A stretch of DNA of 64,000 nt from Marivivens aquimaris. Lineage in GTDB: Bacteria; Pseudomonadota; Alphaproteobacteria; Rhodobacterales; Rhodobacteraceae. Both the position numbers and the translations under genes were made by a program. The stretch's first letter is position 1. The number at the start of each line of letters is the position of its first letter. Below are positions 54,996 through 63,375 of this stretch, in pieces. The notes beneath the pieces were generated by a model. The model was not told the origin of the DNA. It saw only the letters and a list, made by a program, of their open reading frames with translations, and made no database searches. The stretch spans positions 124,001 through 188,000 of the forward strand of contig NZ_JADBGB010000001.1 of NCBI RefSeq assembly GCF_015220045.1, read 5' to 3'.

Positions 54996-56510
54996 TCAGC
55001 GGCCGAGGTTGCTCAGATAGCCCACCTCTTTCCGCAACAAGCCTAAGGCAGCAACCGCAAACAGGGCTGTCCCTGTCAAGCTGATCCCGAAAAAGACGAC
55101 GATGTCGGGGATCTCGGACAGCCACTCACCTGTCATGTAGCGCAACCCTGACAGCAGTGCTCCGATGACGACACTCGCCGCCATGACCTTCGCCGCACTT
55201 GCCCAGAAATTGGCATTAAACGGCCGCGCGACCCGGTGATTAATGAACAGCATAAGTAGGACAGCATTGAAGTTGACCGATACCACCGTCGAAAGTGCGA
55301 TGGCGTCGATCCCGAACCGACCCAGCAGTGCATAGGCCGAGACGACCTTGACCACGAAGGCGATCAAGACTGCGACAAGTGGTGTCATCCAGTCGCGCGC
55401 GGCATAAAGCACCCGCAGCAGGGTCACGTTGAGTGCTAATGCTGGCAATGCGAGGGCCAGAACCGCGAGGATATCTGAAGTCATTGCGGCGGCCTGAGGG
55501 GGAAAGGTCCCGTGACCGAATACGACGGAAACGATAAGATCAGATTGGACAAGTATGAGCACCGCCGCAACAGTTGAAAAGAGCACGATGATCACGGCCA
55601 GCTTGCGCGTCAGCACAGCCGCCGCACCTTGATTTCCGGCCTCGACCAGTCGCGCTACTAGGGGGTAGGCCGCTGTGGTCAGTCCCATAGCGAGAATGCC
55701 CTGCGGCAACTGGATAAGCTTCGAAGCAATGTTGACTCCGGTCACGGTGCCCTCGCCGATCCGCACGCCCACCGAAATGTCCACGAAGGCATAGGCATAA
55801 GAAACGAGCGCTACCGCGATCACCGGCCAGGCCGAAGCAAGGAATTCGCGCGTGGCGGACCCTCGCAGAGCTAGCCGCCAAATATGTCGATATCCGGTCC
55901 GGTAGAAGACTGGGGTTTGTACGGCGAGAAACAGAACTGCGCCAAGAAATGTACCGAATACCGCCGCCTCGAGACCGAATTGTCGCCCAAACAGCACCAC
56001 GTTAAGCACAACGGAAAGGTTGAGCAGCACTGGGGCAAACGCTACTGGTAAGAATACCCGGTTGTAGTTCAGTAAACCCGAAAACATCCCCGCGGTGCCA
56101 AGCAGGGCAATCGTGGGCATCAGCACCGCGATATAGTCGGCGGTTTGCGCGATCATGGCTTCGCTAGCCTCCGAGGCAAGAATCCTGGCGATCCTGTCCG
56201 CATTGCTGACGCCAAGCGCCGCCAAGCCCGCCAGAACCAGAAAGACAAGGTTCACAAGCCCGCCGTAGAAATAGTTGTCCGCCTTCACGTCAGGGTCGGC
56301 ACGGCGTGTCAGAAGCGGGATCGTGACGCTCGTAAGCGAGGCTGCGATCACCACATAGGCCGCGTTTGCGATGCTAGAAGCGATGTAGAACGCGTCGGTC
56401 TCGGCATTGGCGCCGAAGACCCACGCGACAGTCAGATCACGTCCCAAACCCAAGATCCGTGACAGGAGCGCAAGGAGCGTCAACGCAACGGAGGTGCGCA
56501 GGATGCTCAC
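54996..56510 (-). CDS. MurJ/MviN-family lipid-linked glycan flippase
   Basis: The 504-residue protein has about fourteen helices and the MurJ pattern: SILRTSVALTLLALLSRILGLGRD (in part), GANAETDAFYIA, and QLPQGILAMGLTTAAYPLVAR (in part). MurJ flips lipid II, but in this glycan locus it more likely flips the lipid-linked repeat unit for the polymerase encoded next door. A second, housekeeping murJ probably exists elsewhere. It is the last gene of the minus-strand operon, 21 bp after the nucleotidyltransferase-like gene. Confidence 0.85.
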   Translation of the reverse strand: MSILRTSVALTLLALLSRILGLGRDLTVAWVFGANAETDAFYIASSIANAAYVVIAASLTSVTIPLLTRRADPDVKADNYFYGGLVNLVFLVLAGLAALGVSNADRIARILASEASEAMIAQTADYIAVLMPTIALLGTAGMFSGLLNYNRVFLPVAFAPVLLNLSVVLNVVLFGRQFGLEAAVFGTFLGAVLFLAVQTPVFYRTGYRHIWRLALRGSATREFLASAWPVIAVALVSYAYAFVDISVGVRIGEGTVTGVNIASKLIQLPQGILAMGLTTAAYPLVARLVEAGNQGAAAVLTRKLAVIIVLFSTVAAVLILVQSDLIVSVVFGHGTFPPQAAAMTSDILAVLALALPALALNVTLLRVLYAARDWMTPLVAVLIAFVVKVVSAYALLGRFGIDAIALSTVVSVNFNAVLLMLFINHRVARPFNANFWASAAKVMAASVVIGALLSGLRYMTGEWLSEIPDIVVFFGISLTGTALFAVAALGLLRKEVGYLSNLGR

Positions 56511-56531
56511 CGGTGTAACTCCACCATTCGG

Positions 56532-57626
56532 TTAGTTCTGTTCATAGACGCCGCCCTTGACTGTTCTTCGCCAGACGATCCGGACCACATCGGCGAAGAA
56601 CACTGGGTTTAGCATGTGGACGAACTGGTTGAGCGTGGAAAGAAACGAGGTCCGGTCGCGTTGTTTTGAAGCAAAGGCTCGCCAGAAGACGGAGGCGGGG
56701 AACTCGTAGGGAAAAGCCCCTGTTGGGTCGAAGCCCTTGATCTTCAGGTCACTAAAGCCAAGCTGGTCAAGGATCCTGTTTATGCGCGGGTCGGTGATTG
56801 CGAATTGTGCCGCGTCAATGTCACGCGCGAGAGCAAGGTTCACCGCCGCGGCGTATTCGACCTTTTGTTCACGGCACACATCGACAAAGGAGTCGATGGT
56901 TCCCCGCTCCTCCATCAGGTCAAGGTACCGCTTGACGAGATAGTAGCTCTCGATGTTGAAGCTTTTTTCAGGAAAGACATTGTGGAAAAGGATCGATGTA
57001 AGTTCGGCGTGGGGTTGCAGGATCGGTACGGAATAGCCTGCAATTTCTAGAATCTCGGTGTAGCCACGCATCCGGCGCGGATCTAGATAAATGAAATAAT
57101 CAGTCGACGGCGCGACATAGCAGTCGATGTAATATATTCCGCCCTTCTTGGTGGTATCTGTCACACCGTCGCCACCTTCTTCGATTAGGGTGGTCTGGCG
57201 CGGTGCGGTCTCCATCCATTTGAAACCCCCACCGGGCGCGCAGAGATGATCGATCAGCGCCTTGTGACGCTTGGCGTCGAAGGGAAACCAGTCGGTGTCG
57301 TTTGGGGTTGACGCGAAAGGCTTGATCGACTTGAACAAGGTCCATTCGCCCTTTGCAACCTCATCGAGGCGACGGGCAAGCTTGGCCACGACCCTGTCGG
57401 TTTCGCGCCGGCGGGCCATAAGCGAGCCATGAAGCTCCAGTGCCTTCGGTCCAAGGGCAACGCCGCGATTGACGCATTCGTCGAGGAATAATAGACCGAC
57501 ACGGCTCTTGAAGGCAAATTCGGTAATCTCTTCGAGCTCTTCAGGTTTCGGTGTGACCGTCCCAGTGCCGATCGGCCAGCCGATGGTTTGGTAGATCAAT
57601 CTCGATTTCTCTGCTTTCGTGCTCAT
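56532..57626 (-). CDS. Putative nucleotidyltransferase-fold protein of a glycan locus
   Basis: A 364-residue soluble protein without a firm family assignment. KSIKPFASTPNDTDWFPFDAKRHKALIDHL (in part, about residues 98-125) looks like the Lys plus D-x-D pattern of the large nucleotidyltransferase-like group (NTP_transf_5). YYIDCYVAPSTDYFIYLDP and ESYYLVKRYLDLMEE follow. These proteins often accompany glycan loci and may transfer nucleotide or modify a sugar, but this is inference. Its start overlaps the fusion gene's stop by 4 bp. Confidence 0.5.
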   Translation of the reverse strand: MSTKAEKSRLIYQTIGWPIGTGTVTPKPEELEEITEFAFKSRVGLLFLDECVNRGVALGPKALELHGSLMARRRETDRVVAKLARRLDEVAKGEWTLFKSIKPFASTPNDTDWFPFDAKRHKALIDHLCAPGGGFKWMETAPRQTTLIEEGGDGVTDTTKKGGIYYIDCYVAPSTDYFIYLDPRRMRGYTEILEIAGYSVPILQPHAELTSILFHNVFPEKSFNIESYYLVKRYLDLMEERGTIDSFVDVCREQKVEYAAAVNLALARDIDAAQFAITDPRINRILDQLGFSDLKIKGFDPTGAFPYEFPASVFWRAFASKQRDRTSFLSTLNQFVHMLNPVFFADVVRIVWRRTVKGGVYEQN

Positions 57627-59527
57627 TCGTCATCCTTTTCTGATCTGGCAGGCAAGGCCTTGGCCAGCTTGGGCTGGGCAAGGCGGTCATAGACCTTTTC
57701 AATTGCGGCATCGACTACCCGTGCGTTGACCAGACCGAGGGCGCGGGCGCGGGCAGTGGCACCGAACCGCGCCCGTGGACGCGCATCGGCGGTCAAAAAG
57801 TCTTCGAGTGCGGCCGAAAGGGCGGCGGCATCGCCCGGCGGTGTCAGCCGCCCGTGAACACCGTCGTCGATCATCTCTACTGCACCCCCAGCGCCGGCAG
57901 CAATGGTCGCGGCTCCGGCAAGCAAGCTTTCGATCACTACGCCCGGGAAAGGGTCGGGCTTGGTCGATGCGTGGACCGACACATCCGCCGCACACATTAG
58001 CACGGGTACGTCATCCCTACTTCCCAGCATAATGATTTCTTCCTTGGCGGCGGAGCTTCTGATCTCGGCTAGATAGTTTTCCTTTGCCTCGACGCCTCCA
58101 CCGGCAAGAGCAAAGACATTGCCTTCGCGCAAGGATGCCGGCAAACGCCGCACCGCCTCAATAAAGACATCCTGGCCCTTCCAAGGCTCGATCCGGCCGA
58201 CCATCAGAACGAGTAGGCCGTGCTCGGGCAAACCTTCGGGGCGCGACGCTGTCACCGATGGGTTGTGATCGTTGGCAATCAACATCGCATTGCCAAGGTC
58301 ATGTATCACCAGCGCTTCATGTCCAGCTACTGGGGTCGGGAAATAGTGATCGCGCACGGCGCGTGACACCGAGACCGAGACCGGTGCCAACTTGGCCACC
58401 ACCCGCGCGAAAGCAGCGCGCATCCGGTCATGCGTGATGATCATTCGGATGTGCCAGACGACAGGAACCCCCCGCAGACGCGCGGCCAAGGCGGGGAGAA
58501 AGTCGTAAAGGTCATTGATGTGTACGATGTCGGGTCTTTCACGCCCAAACAGCCGCCAGAAAAAAACGAGTGTGAGGGGCGAGGCAAGCGCAAGCCGTAT
58601 CAGCCCGCCGATTCCCCGCGACACCTGCGGGCGCTCGAAAGGATGATGAATCACTGGAATTCCGACCTCGGCATACCGGTCAACGATGGCGGTCTGGAGC
58701 CGGACGCAAACCGCAACCCGGTTGCCATTTTCGGGCCGGCCATGATCACGCATGTGTTCGGCCATTAGAGCCAATACCTTGTCGGCCCCGCCGATATCTG
58801 TGTTATTTGCATGGACATAGAGTACGTACGGCCGGGCCCGTTCGGCGGCCAGCTCGCCCAGCAACCAATCACGGTTGTCGGCAATCGGCAGAGTGCCGTC
58901 CAGCTCGACAAAGCCGAAAGCGCGCGCGATTGCCTCGTAATAGCTAAAACGCAAGTGTAGGTAGTCGATGTCGAAAATGTCGTCTTTGCGCTGGAGCGAG
59001 ACCTCGGGGGAAACCCGCAAAAACACCCGCATCTCAGGAAGAGCGAGCCTGCCTAGGCGGGTGCGGACAAATGAGACCACTTCGTCTGGGGACCAGCCAA
59101 CGGTGAGGCCGATGTTGATCGCGACATCGAAAAGATACCTATCGGCAACTATCGTATCCGCCGCGCGATGGCGCCAGCGTTTCAGCGCGAGCTGGAGCCG
59201 GTAGTCGGCCCAGACGAGAGCGATGTAGAACCTTGTAGCCCATCCGTATTTGCGTGCCAGCGCGTTTTTCCGTGCGATCTCGGCCGCATAGTCAGTACGC
59301 TGCGAGCCGTCGCCTTGCTTTGGTGCGGAGGCCGGTTTCTTGCCGCGCCGTTTACCCCAAGCAAGACGCAGCAGCCCTCGAACCGGCTTCATAAGGAAGC
59401 TCTCTGCTCCAAGCCAAACACGCTCAGCACTTTCGCCACGGGTCTGCAAGACTTCGACTACGGCATCGCTTAGCGTGGTTTTGCCACTACCGTCGGTGCC
59501 GATTATGCAAATTAGGTGTCGGGTCAT
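57623..59527 (-). CDS. Kinase-glycosyltransferase fusion (thymidylate-kinase-like plus GT4)
   Basis: The 634-residue protein joins two domains. Residues 1-215 form a P-loop kinase of the thymidylate-kinase-like group, with CIIGTDGSGKTTL (7-19) and DRYLFDVAINIG. Residues about 230-620 form a GT-B family 4 glycosyltransferase with HANNTDIGGADKVL, the VGRIEPWKGQDVFIEA nucleotide-sugar block and EAKENYLAEI. A kinase of this type fused to a transferase suggests phosphorylation of an acceptor or sugar during glycan assembly. It overlaps the neighbouring genes by 4 bp on both sides. Substrates unknown. Confidence 0.78.
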   Translation of the reverse strand: MTRHLICIIGTDGSGKTTLSDAVVEVLQTRGESAERVWLGAESFLMKPVRGLLRLAWGKRRGKKPASAPKQGDGSQRTDYAAEIARKNALARKYGWATRFYIALVWADYRLQLALKRWRHRAADTIVADRYLFDVAINIGLTVGWSPDEVVSFVRTRLGRLALPEMRVFLRVSPEVSLQRKDDIFDIDYLHLRFSYYEAIARAFGFVELDGTLPIADNRDWLLGELAAERARPYVLYVHANNTDIGGADKVLALMAEHMRDHGRPENGNRVAVCVRLQTAIVDRYAEVGIPVIHHPFERPQVSRGIGGLIRLALASPLTLVFFWRLFGRERPDIVHINDLYDFLPALAARLRGVPVVWHIRMIITHDRMRAAFARVVAKLAPVSVSVSRAVRDHYFPTPVAGHEALVIHDLGNAMLIANDHNPSVTASRPEGLPEHGLLVLMVGRIEPWKGQDVFIEAVRRLPASLREGNVFALAGGGVEAKENYLAEIRSSAAKEEIIMLGSRDDVPVLMCAADVSVHASTKPDPFPGVVIESLLAGAATIAAGAGGAVEMIDDGVHGRLTPPGDAAALSAALEDFLTADARPRARFGATARARALGLVNARVVDAAIEKVYDRLAQPKLAKALPARSEKDDE

Positions 59528-60498
59528 AGGGCCTTCAGTATTTCAAGGACGCGTTCGGCGAGCCGATGGGCGTCAAGATGTTGGGGCAGGCCTGCAGGGA
59601 TCTCCCTGGGCTCGGCGGAGAGGGTCTTGGCGACGGTGTCGGCAAAGTTCGTCGACTTTGTAAAATGCACCCCTGTGACGGCTTCGAGGGCGCGTGGCAG
59701 GGCACCAAAGGGGGTCGAAACTATAGGTAGACCGCAAGCAATTGCCTCGATCACGCTTAGTGGTAGCTCAATTGCGCCCTCTGCTTCGGGTGGGGCCGGG
59801 AATAGGTAAAGGTCGGCGGAACGATAGACATCCGCGATTGCCGGAATAAAGCCACGCTCGACCCAAACGCCTGCCCTTTCGAGGCGCTCCTGAACATCTG
59901 GGTCGGGCTCAAAATAGGGACTCGCGACGACCACTATTTCGATTTGGTTACCCAGCAATGCCTTGGTCTCGATCAGCCGATCAAGCCCTCGCGTGGCGCG
60001 CAGGTGCCCGACGTGAACCGCGATTGGGACATTGCGCGTGGCCAATTCTGGCCACATACGTACTCCAGTGCCTGTCAGTCGGTCCGGCGCGATGCCGATG
60101 GGCTGTACAATGACCTCGGCGTCCGGCGCGGCCTCGGCGAGGTCAGCGCGGGGCTGATTGCAAATCACCGCATGAGCCGTGCGCTTGCCCTTGAGTCTGC
60201 CAGGCAGGCGAGCGAGGTCGGGTCGGGTCGCAACCCAGACAAGACGGGTAGGAGACATGAGGCGAAGTAAACGGGTCGCCAGAACCGTGCGTGGTCCCGG
60301 ACCATGGGTGAAGACCGTAAGTGCAGCACGATCTAAGATGAGCTGGGGCAGGCTGCGCAAGAGCCGCCAAGGTGAGACGACCGACACATCGTGACCGGCG
60401 GCTCGCAAGTCGTCAATTAGTGTCTTCGATACAACGTTGATCCCCTCTGCGGGGGCATCGTGGTATTCGGCAACGACGGTGATACGATCAGATTTCAT
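59524..60498 (-). CDS. Family 4 glycosyltransferase
   Basis: A 324-residue GT-B fold transferase: EYHDAPAEGINVVSKTL near the start (acceptor side), VHVGHLRATRGLDRLIE (the GHLR...RG variant of the GT4 donor loop), and PPEAEGAIELPLSVIEAIACGLPIV with the catalytic E-x7-E pattern. It would add one sugar to the glycan repeat unit in the cytoplasm. Its stop overlaps the start of the fusion gene and it lies 7 bp after the HAD gene. Confidence 0.82.
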   Translation of the reverse strand: MKSDRITVVAEYHDAPAEGINVVSKTLIDDLRAAGHDVSVVSPWRLLRSLPQLILDRAALTVFTHGPGPRTVLATRLLRLMSPTRLVWVATRPDLARLPGRLKGKRTAHAVICNQPRADLAEAAPDAEVIVQPIGIAPDRLTGTGVRMWPELATRNVPIAVHVGHLRATRGLDRLIETKALLGNQIEIVVVASPYFEPDPDVQERLERAGVWVERGFIPAIADVYRSADLYLFPAPPEAEGAIELPLSVIEAIACGLPIVSTPFGALPRALEAVTGVHFTKSTNFADTVAKTLSAEPREIPAGLPQHLDAHRLAERVLEILKAL

Positions 60499-60505
60499 GT
60501 GTCCC

Positions 60506-61447
60506 TCAATGATAGATGCCGAACGCGTCGCGCAATATTTTGCGCCTTATCGCTGTTGTGAGGCGAGCCCGAGACCCAGGCGGACGCGGGCAGTCGCGTC
60601 GCAAGGTTGTGGGGACTAGAGGCTTGCCCGGCCCGATCCGCCGCCATTGACCATTGCCGGCATAAAGCAGAGCGTGACGATGCTTGCTCAATACCGTCCG
60701 GACTTCCCAATCGTCGTGGGGGCCCCAGGGCCGGTCGTCGATCCAGAGCCAATGACCGCCGCCATCTTGGGGTTCCAAGGGGTCGATGTGGAATAGGAGG
60801 GGGCGTGCGCCGGTCGCGGTAAGCTCCGCCGCCATGGCTGCGAAGCTCTGCGTTGGCGCTTGGATCACAGCCTCGTCGGCAAGACGCAACAACGGTAAGT
60901 CATCAGAATGATCGGTCAGAACCACGACCCGCACCCCGGCAGGGTCTTCGTCGGCTTCAATCAGCCGAGCCGCAGCTTCGGCCTTGCGCGTGCCCAGCAG
61001 TTCGTGCCAGTCGGGACCGACGGAGGACCGGGTTGCAAGGCAACTCGCACCCAGACTTGCAGCAAGCGGTGCGGCGTAAAGGTCGGGGGCAGCGGTTGCG
61101 AGGATAATCTGCGCTCCGTCGTCGCGGAGCCTAGCAAGCCCAGTCAGCACTGGCGCTGAAGTTGTCCGCTCAAGCCGGCTGAGGGTCTCGTCGATGACTG
61201 CTCTACGTCGGGCATCGGGCCAAGCCGCGAACCAGCTAAGAGTCCGCCGCTTCATCGCTTCATGACCACCACCGAATTGGCCAAGAATACGTGGCGCGAG
61301 CAGCAACAGAAACCTGAAGCGTTCCCAAGCACCTGCATTCTTCCAAATAACTGACAAGAATTGATGGAAAGAATTGTCAAGTACAAGGGTTCCGTCCAGA
61401 TCACAAAACACAATTGTCCGCACGTCAGGTCGCAAAACGTCGATCAT
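60506..61447 (-). CDS. HAD-family phosphatase in a glycan locus
   Basis: A 313-residue HAD hydrolase resembling phosphoserine phosphatase: motif I FCDLDGTLVLDNSF (14-27), the helical C1 cap, motif II region IILATAAPDL and motif III/IV LTDHSDDLPLL. The last 100 residues extend beyond the HAD core with a Trp/His-rich region. It overlaps the phosphoribosyltransferase gene by 4 bp, and with it may carry out phosphoribosyl transfer followed by dephosphorylation, giving a ribofuranosyl residue. That coupling is inference from position and family. Confidence 0.75.
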   Translation of the reverse strand: MIDVLRPDVRTIVFCDLDGTLVLDNSFHQFLSVIWKNAGAWERFRFLLLLAPRILGQFGGGHEAMKRRTLSWFAAWPDARRRAVIDETLSRLERTTSAPVLTGLARLRDDGAQIILATAAPDLYAAPLAASLGASCLATRSSVGPDWHELLGTRKAEAAARLIEADEDPAGVRVVVLTDHSDDLPLLRLADEAVIQAPTQSFAAMAAELTATGARPLLFHIDPLEPQDGGGHWLWIDDRPWGPHDDWEVRTVLSKHRHALLYAGNGQWRRIGPGKPLVPTTLRRDCPRPPGSRARLTTAIRRKILRDAFGIYH

Positions 61448-62058
61448 ACCTTTGATGTTCCGCGAAAATCATAGGACCAAGGAAACCGGCAAAGCGTCTC
61501 TCTGTAGAGTGCAATATCGGGTTCGTAGCATGAATTTGCACGTGTGTGTGTCACCACTGCCGTTATAATCTCGATGTTATGCGGCAGGTTGGCGCGGATT
61601 GACTCAACTACAAGTTTGAGGGTTCGTCCGCTGTCGACTGCATCGTCGATCACAAGAATTCTACTGCCACCTCGATTTTGGAGATGTGCGCTTACCACAG
61701 CTGCGTCATCAAGCAACTTTTGAGTTGCTTGATGATCAACTATATTTCTTTGCCTGCTGTCCTGGCGCTCAAGCAAGATGTCCTCAAGCTGGCGCAGCTT
61801 GTTGGACAGAACATAAGGCAGCTTGTTCAAGCTCCATTTCGAAACGCCACGGGATTTTGCTGAAGTGCTCGCCCTTCGCATCGCACAAGCGAGGATTGGC
61901 ACATCAGCTACGTTTTCCAACAACCGCGCGCAAATCTCGCCTCCTGTCGCAACTCCTACTATGAGGTCAGGGGGGCCGAAGCGTTCAACTACAGAGGCCC
62001 ACATTCGGTTCATTTCACTCGCGAGCGAGTCATGATTCAACGTAATAACCGGTTTCAT
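61444..62058 (-). CDS. PRPP-binding phosphoribosyltransferase-family protein
   Basis: A 204-residue protein with the PRTase fold: GVATGGEICARLL (about residues 33-46) before the flexible loop, and the PRPP signature ILVIDDAVDSGRTLKLV (about 133-149). A basic, helical insertion lies between them. It does not match uracil, adenine or orotate transferases closely. As the first gene of the glycan operon, with a 4-bp overlap to the HAD gene, it may donate phosphoribose from PRPP to a glycan. A good AGGAGTTT site precedes the ATG, but an insertion sequence starts only 18 bp upstream. Confidence 0.72.
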   Translation of the reverse strand: MKPVITLNHDSLASEMNRMWASVVERFGPPDLIVGVATGGEICARLLENVADVPILACAMRRASTSAKSRGVSKWSLNKLPYVLSNKLRQLEDILLERQDSRQRNIVDHQATQKLLDDAAVVSAHLQNRGGSRILVIDDAVDSGRTLKLVVESIRANLPHNIEIITAVVTHTRANSCYEPDIALYRETLCRFPWSYDFRGTSKV

Positions 62059-62136
62059 AGCAAACTCCTAAAGCCATGACCTGCCCCTTTTCTCAGGGCC
62101 ACTTGTGAGAAGAGCCTGTTCCCCTTTTGTGTGCCA

Positions 62137-63006
62137 TCATTCGGCTGCGTGAGCAATGGGCGCAGGCGCGGAGCCATCAGGTAGCTCAAGCGTCGGTGCC
62201 CATTGCGTTTTGTCGAAGGGCCGCGCTGCGGCGAACTCCTCCGGCGTCTGATACTTCAAGCTGCTGTGCGGGCGTTCCGTATTGTAATCGGCCCTCCATT
62301 CTTCGATAATCTCTCGGGCTTCACCGATGCTCGTGAACCAGTGCTGGTTCAGGCATTCCTCGCGGAACCGCCCGTTGAAGCTCTCGATGTAAGCATTCTG
62401 CGTAGGTTTCCCCGGGTCGATGAAATACAGCTGCACGCCGTGATCATCGGCCCATCTGTCCATGGCCCGACCACGAAGTTCCGGGCCGTTATCAACGACC
62501 AGGATATCGGGGTATCCTCGCTCCCGGGCAACCCGCTCCAGCATTTCCACAACCCGCTCACCAGGCAGAGAAAAGTCCACCTCGATCACCGGGCATTCGC
62601 GGGTGCAATCGTCCTTGAGATTGGCGGTGCGGAACTTCCGGCCATTGGCCAACGCATCGCTGGTGAAGTCGAGCGACCAACGCTGGTTGGCAGCGATCGG
62701 GCACCAACTGCCCTCACGCGCCTCGCGCGGGATCTTCTTGCGCTTCGTCCGGCGCAGCCATAGGCGCTCCTCCCGATAGAGGCGCTCGACGACCTTCACG
62801 TTCACCTTGAAGTCCTCGCGGACAAGCTTGGCATGCAGCATGCGATAACCATACCTCCTGTGTTTGCCTGAAAGAGTGATCAGGCGTTCTCGAAGTCGCA
62901 CATGGCGGTCTGGCCGTGCCCGATAGGCCAGGCTCGACCGCGAAATCCCGACCAGCCTGCACGCCCGCCGCTCCGTGAACTGATGATCCGCCATCAGCGT
63001 CTTCAC
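62137..63006 (-). CDS. IS3-family OrfB (integrase-domain transposase)
   Basis: The 289-residue frame has an HTH_21-like segment and the rve integrase core with the DDE residues in SLDFTSDAL, VVDNGPELRG and YIESFNGRFREE. It is normally made as an OrfAB fusion by -1 frameshifting; read upstream in this frame, LLTPAHRRDAVKTLMA continues the fusion. The separate start shown (63006) may not be used. Confidence 0.9.
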   Translation of the reverse strand: MKTLMADHQFTERRACRLVGISRSSLAYRARPDRHVRLRERLITLSGKHRRYGYRMLHAKLVREDFKVNVKVVERLYREERLWLRRTKRKKIPREAREGSWCPIAANQRWSLDFTSDALANGRKFRTANLKDDCTRECPVIEVDFSLPGERVVEMLERVARERGYPDILVVDNGPELRGRAMDRWADDHGVQLYFIDPGKPTQNAYIESFNGRFREECLNQHWFTSIGEAREIIEEWRADYNTERPHSSLKYQTPEEFAAARPFDKTQWAPTLELPDGSAPAPIAHAAE

Positions 63007-63029
63007 GGCATCCCGGCGGTGTGCAGGCG

Positions 63030-63296
63030 TCAGGAGTTTTTTGCCAGCAGCCCTTTCAGACCCGAATTGTCGAGCATGGCATCCGCCAGAAGCCGCTTGA
63101 GTTCAGCGTTCTCGGCTTCCAGATCTTTCAGGCGGCGCAGTTCGGAAACCTGCATGCCCCCATACCGGCTCTTCCACTTGTAGAGCGTCGCATCCGACAT
63201 GCCATGCTTGCGACACAGCTCCGCGACCTTCGCCCCGGCCGTATATTCCTGCAAAATCCGGACAATCTGTTCTTCCGTGAAACGTGATTTACGCAT
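63030..63296 (-). CDS. IS3-family OrfA (HTH transposase subunit)
   Basis: The 88-residue protein begins MRKSRFTEEQIVRILQEY with a helix-turn-helix (AGAKVAELCRKHGMSDATLYKWK, in part) followed by a leucine-rich coiled coil. It binds the element's ends. A run of six A followed by C (63042 down to 63036) near the end, AAAAAAC, is a likely slippery site for making OrfAB. Confidence 0.9.
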   Translation of the reverse strand: MRKSRFTEEQIVRILQEYTAGAKVAELCRKHGMSDATLYKWKSRYGGMQVSELRRLKDLEAENAELKRLLADAMLDNSGLKGLLAKNS

Positions 63297-63375
63297 TCTT
63301 TGTTCTCCTCGTTGCTTCGAACGTTACGAGAACAAACTCTCCTTTTGAATGGCCCAGTTTCTTGGGGGCAGGTCA

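Larger units (their letters stand above)
62077..63375 (-). mobile_element. Complete IS3-family insertion sequence, 1299 bp
   Basis: Imperfect terminal inverted repeats beginning TGACCTGCCCC lie at 62077-62101 and, inverted, at 63351-63375, with the TG...CA ends of IS3-family elements. They enclose two overlapping-phase transposase genes. The three to four bases flanking the left end (gcca) and right end (ctga) do not match, so no target-site duplication is seen. Both ORFs are open, so the element may be active. Confidence 0.88.
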
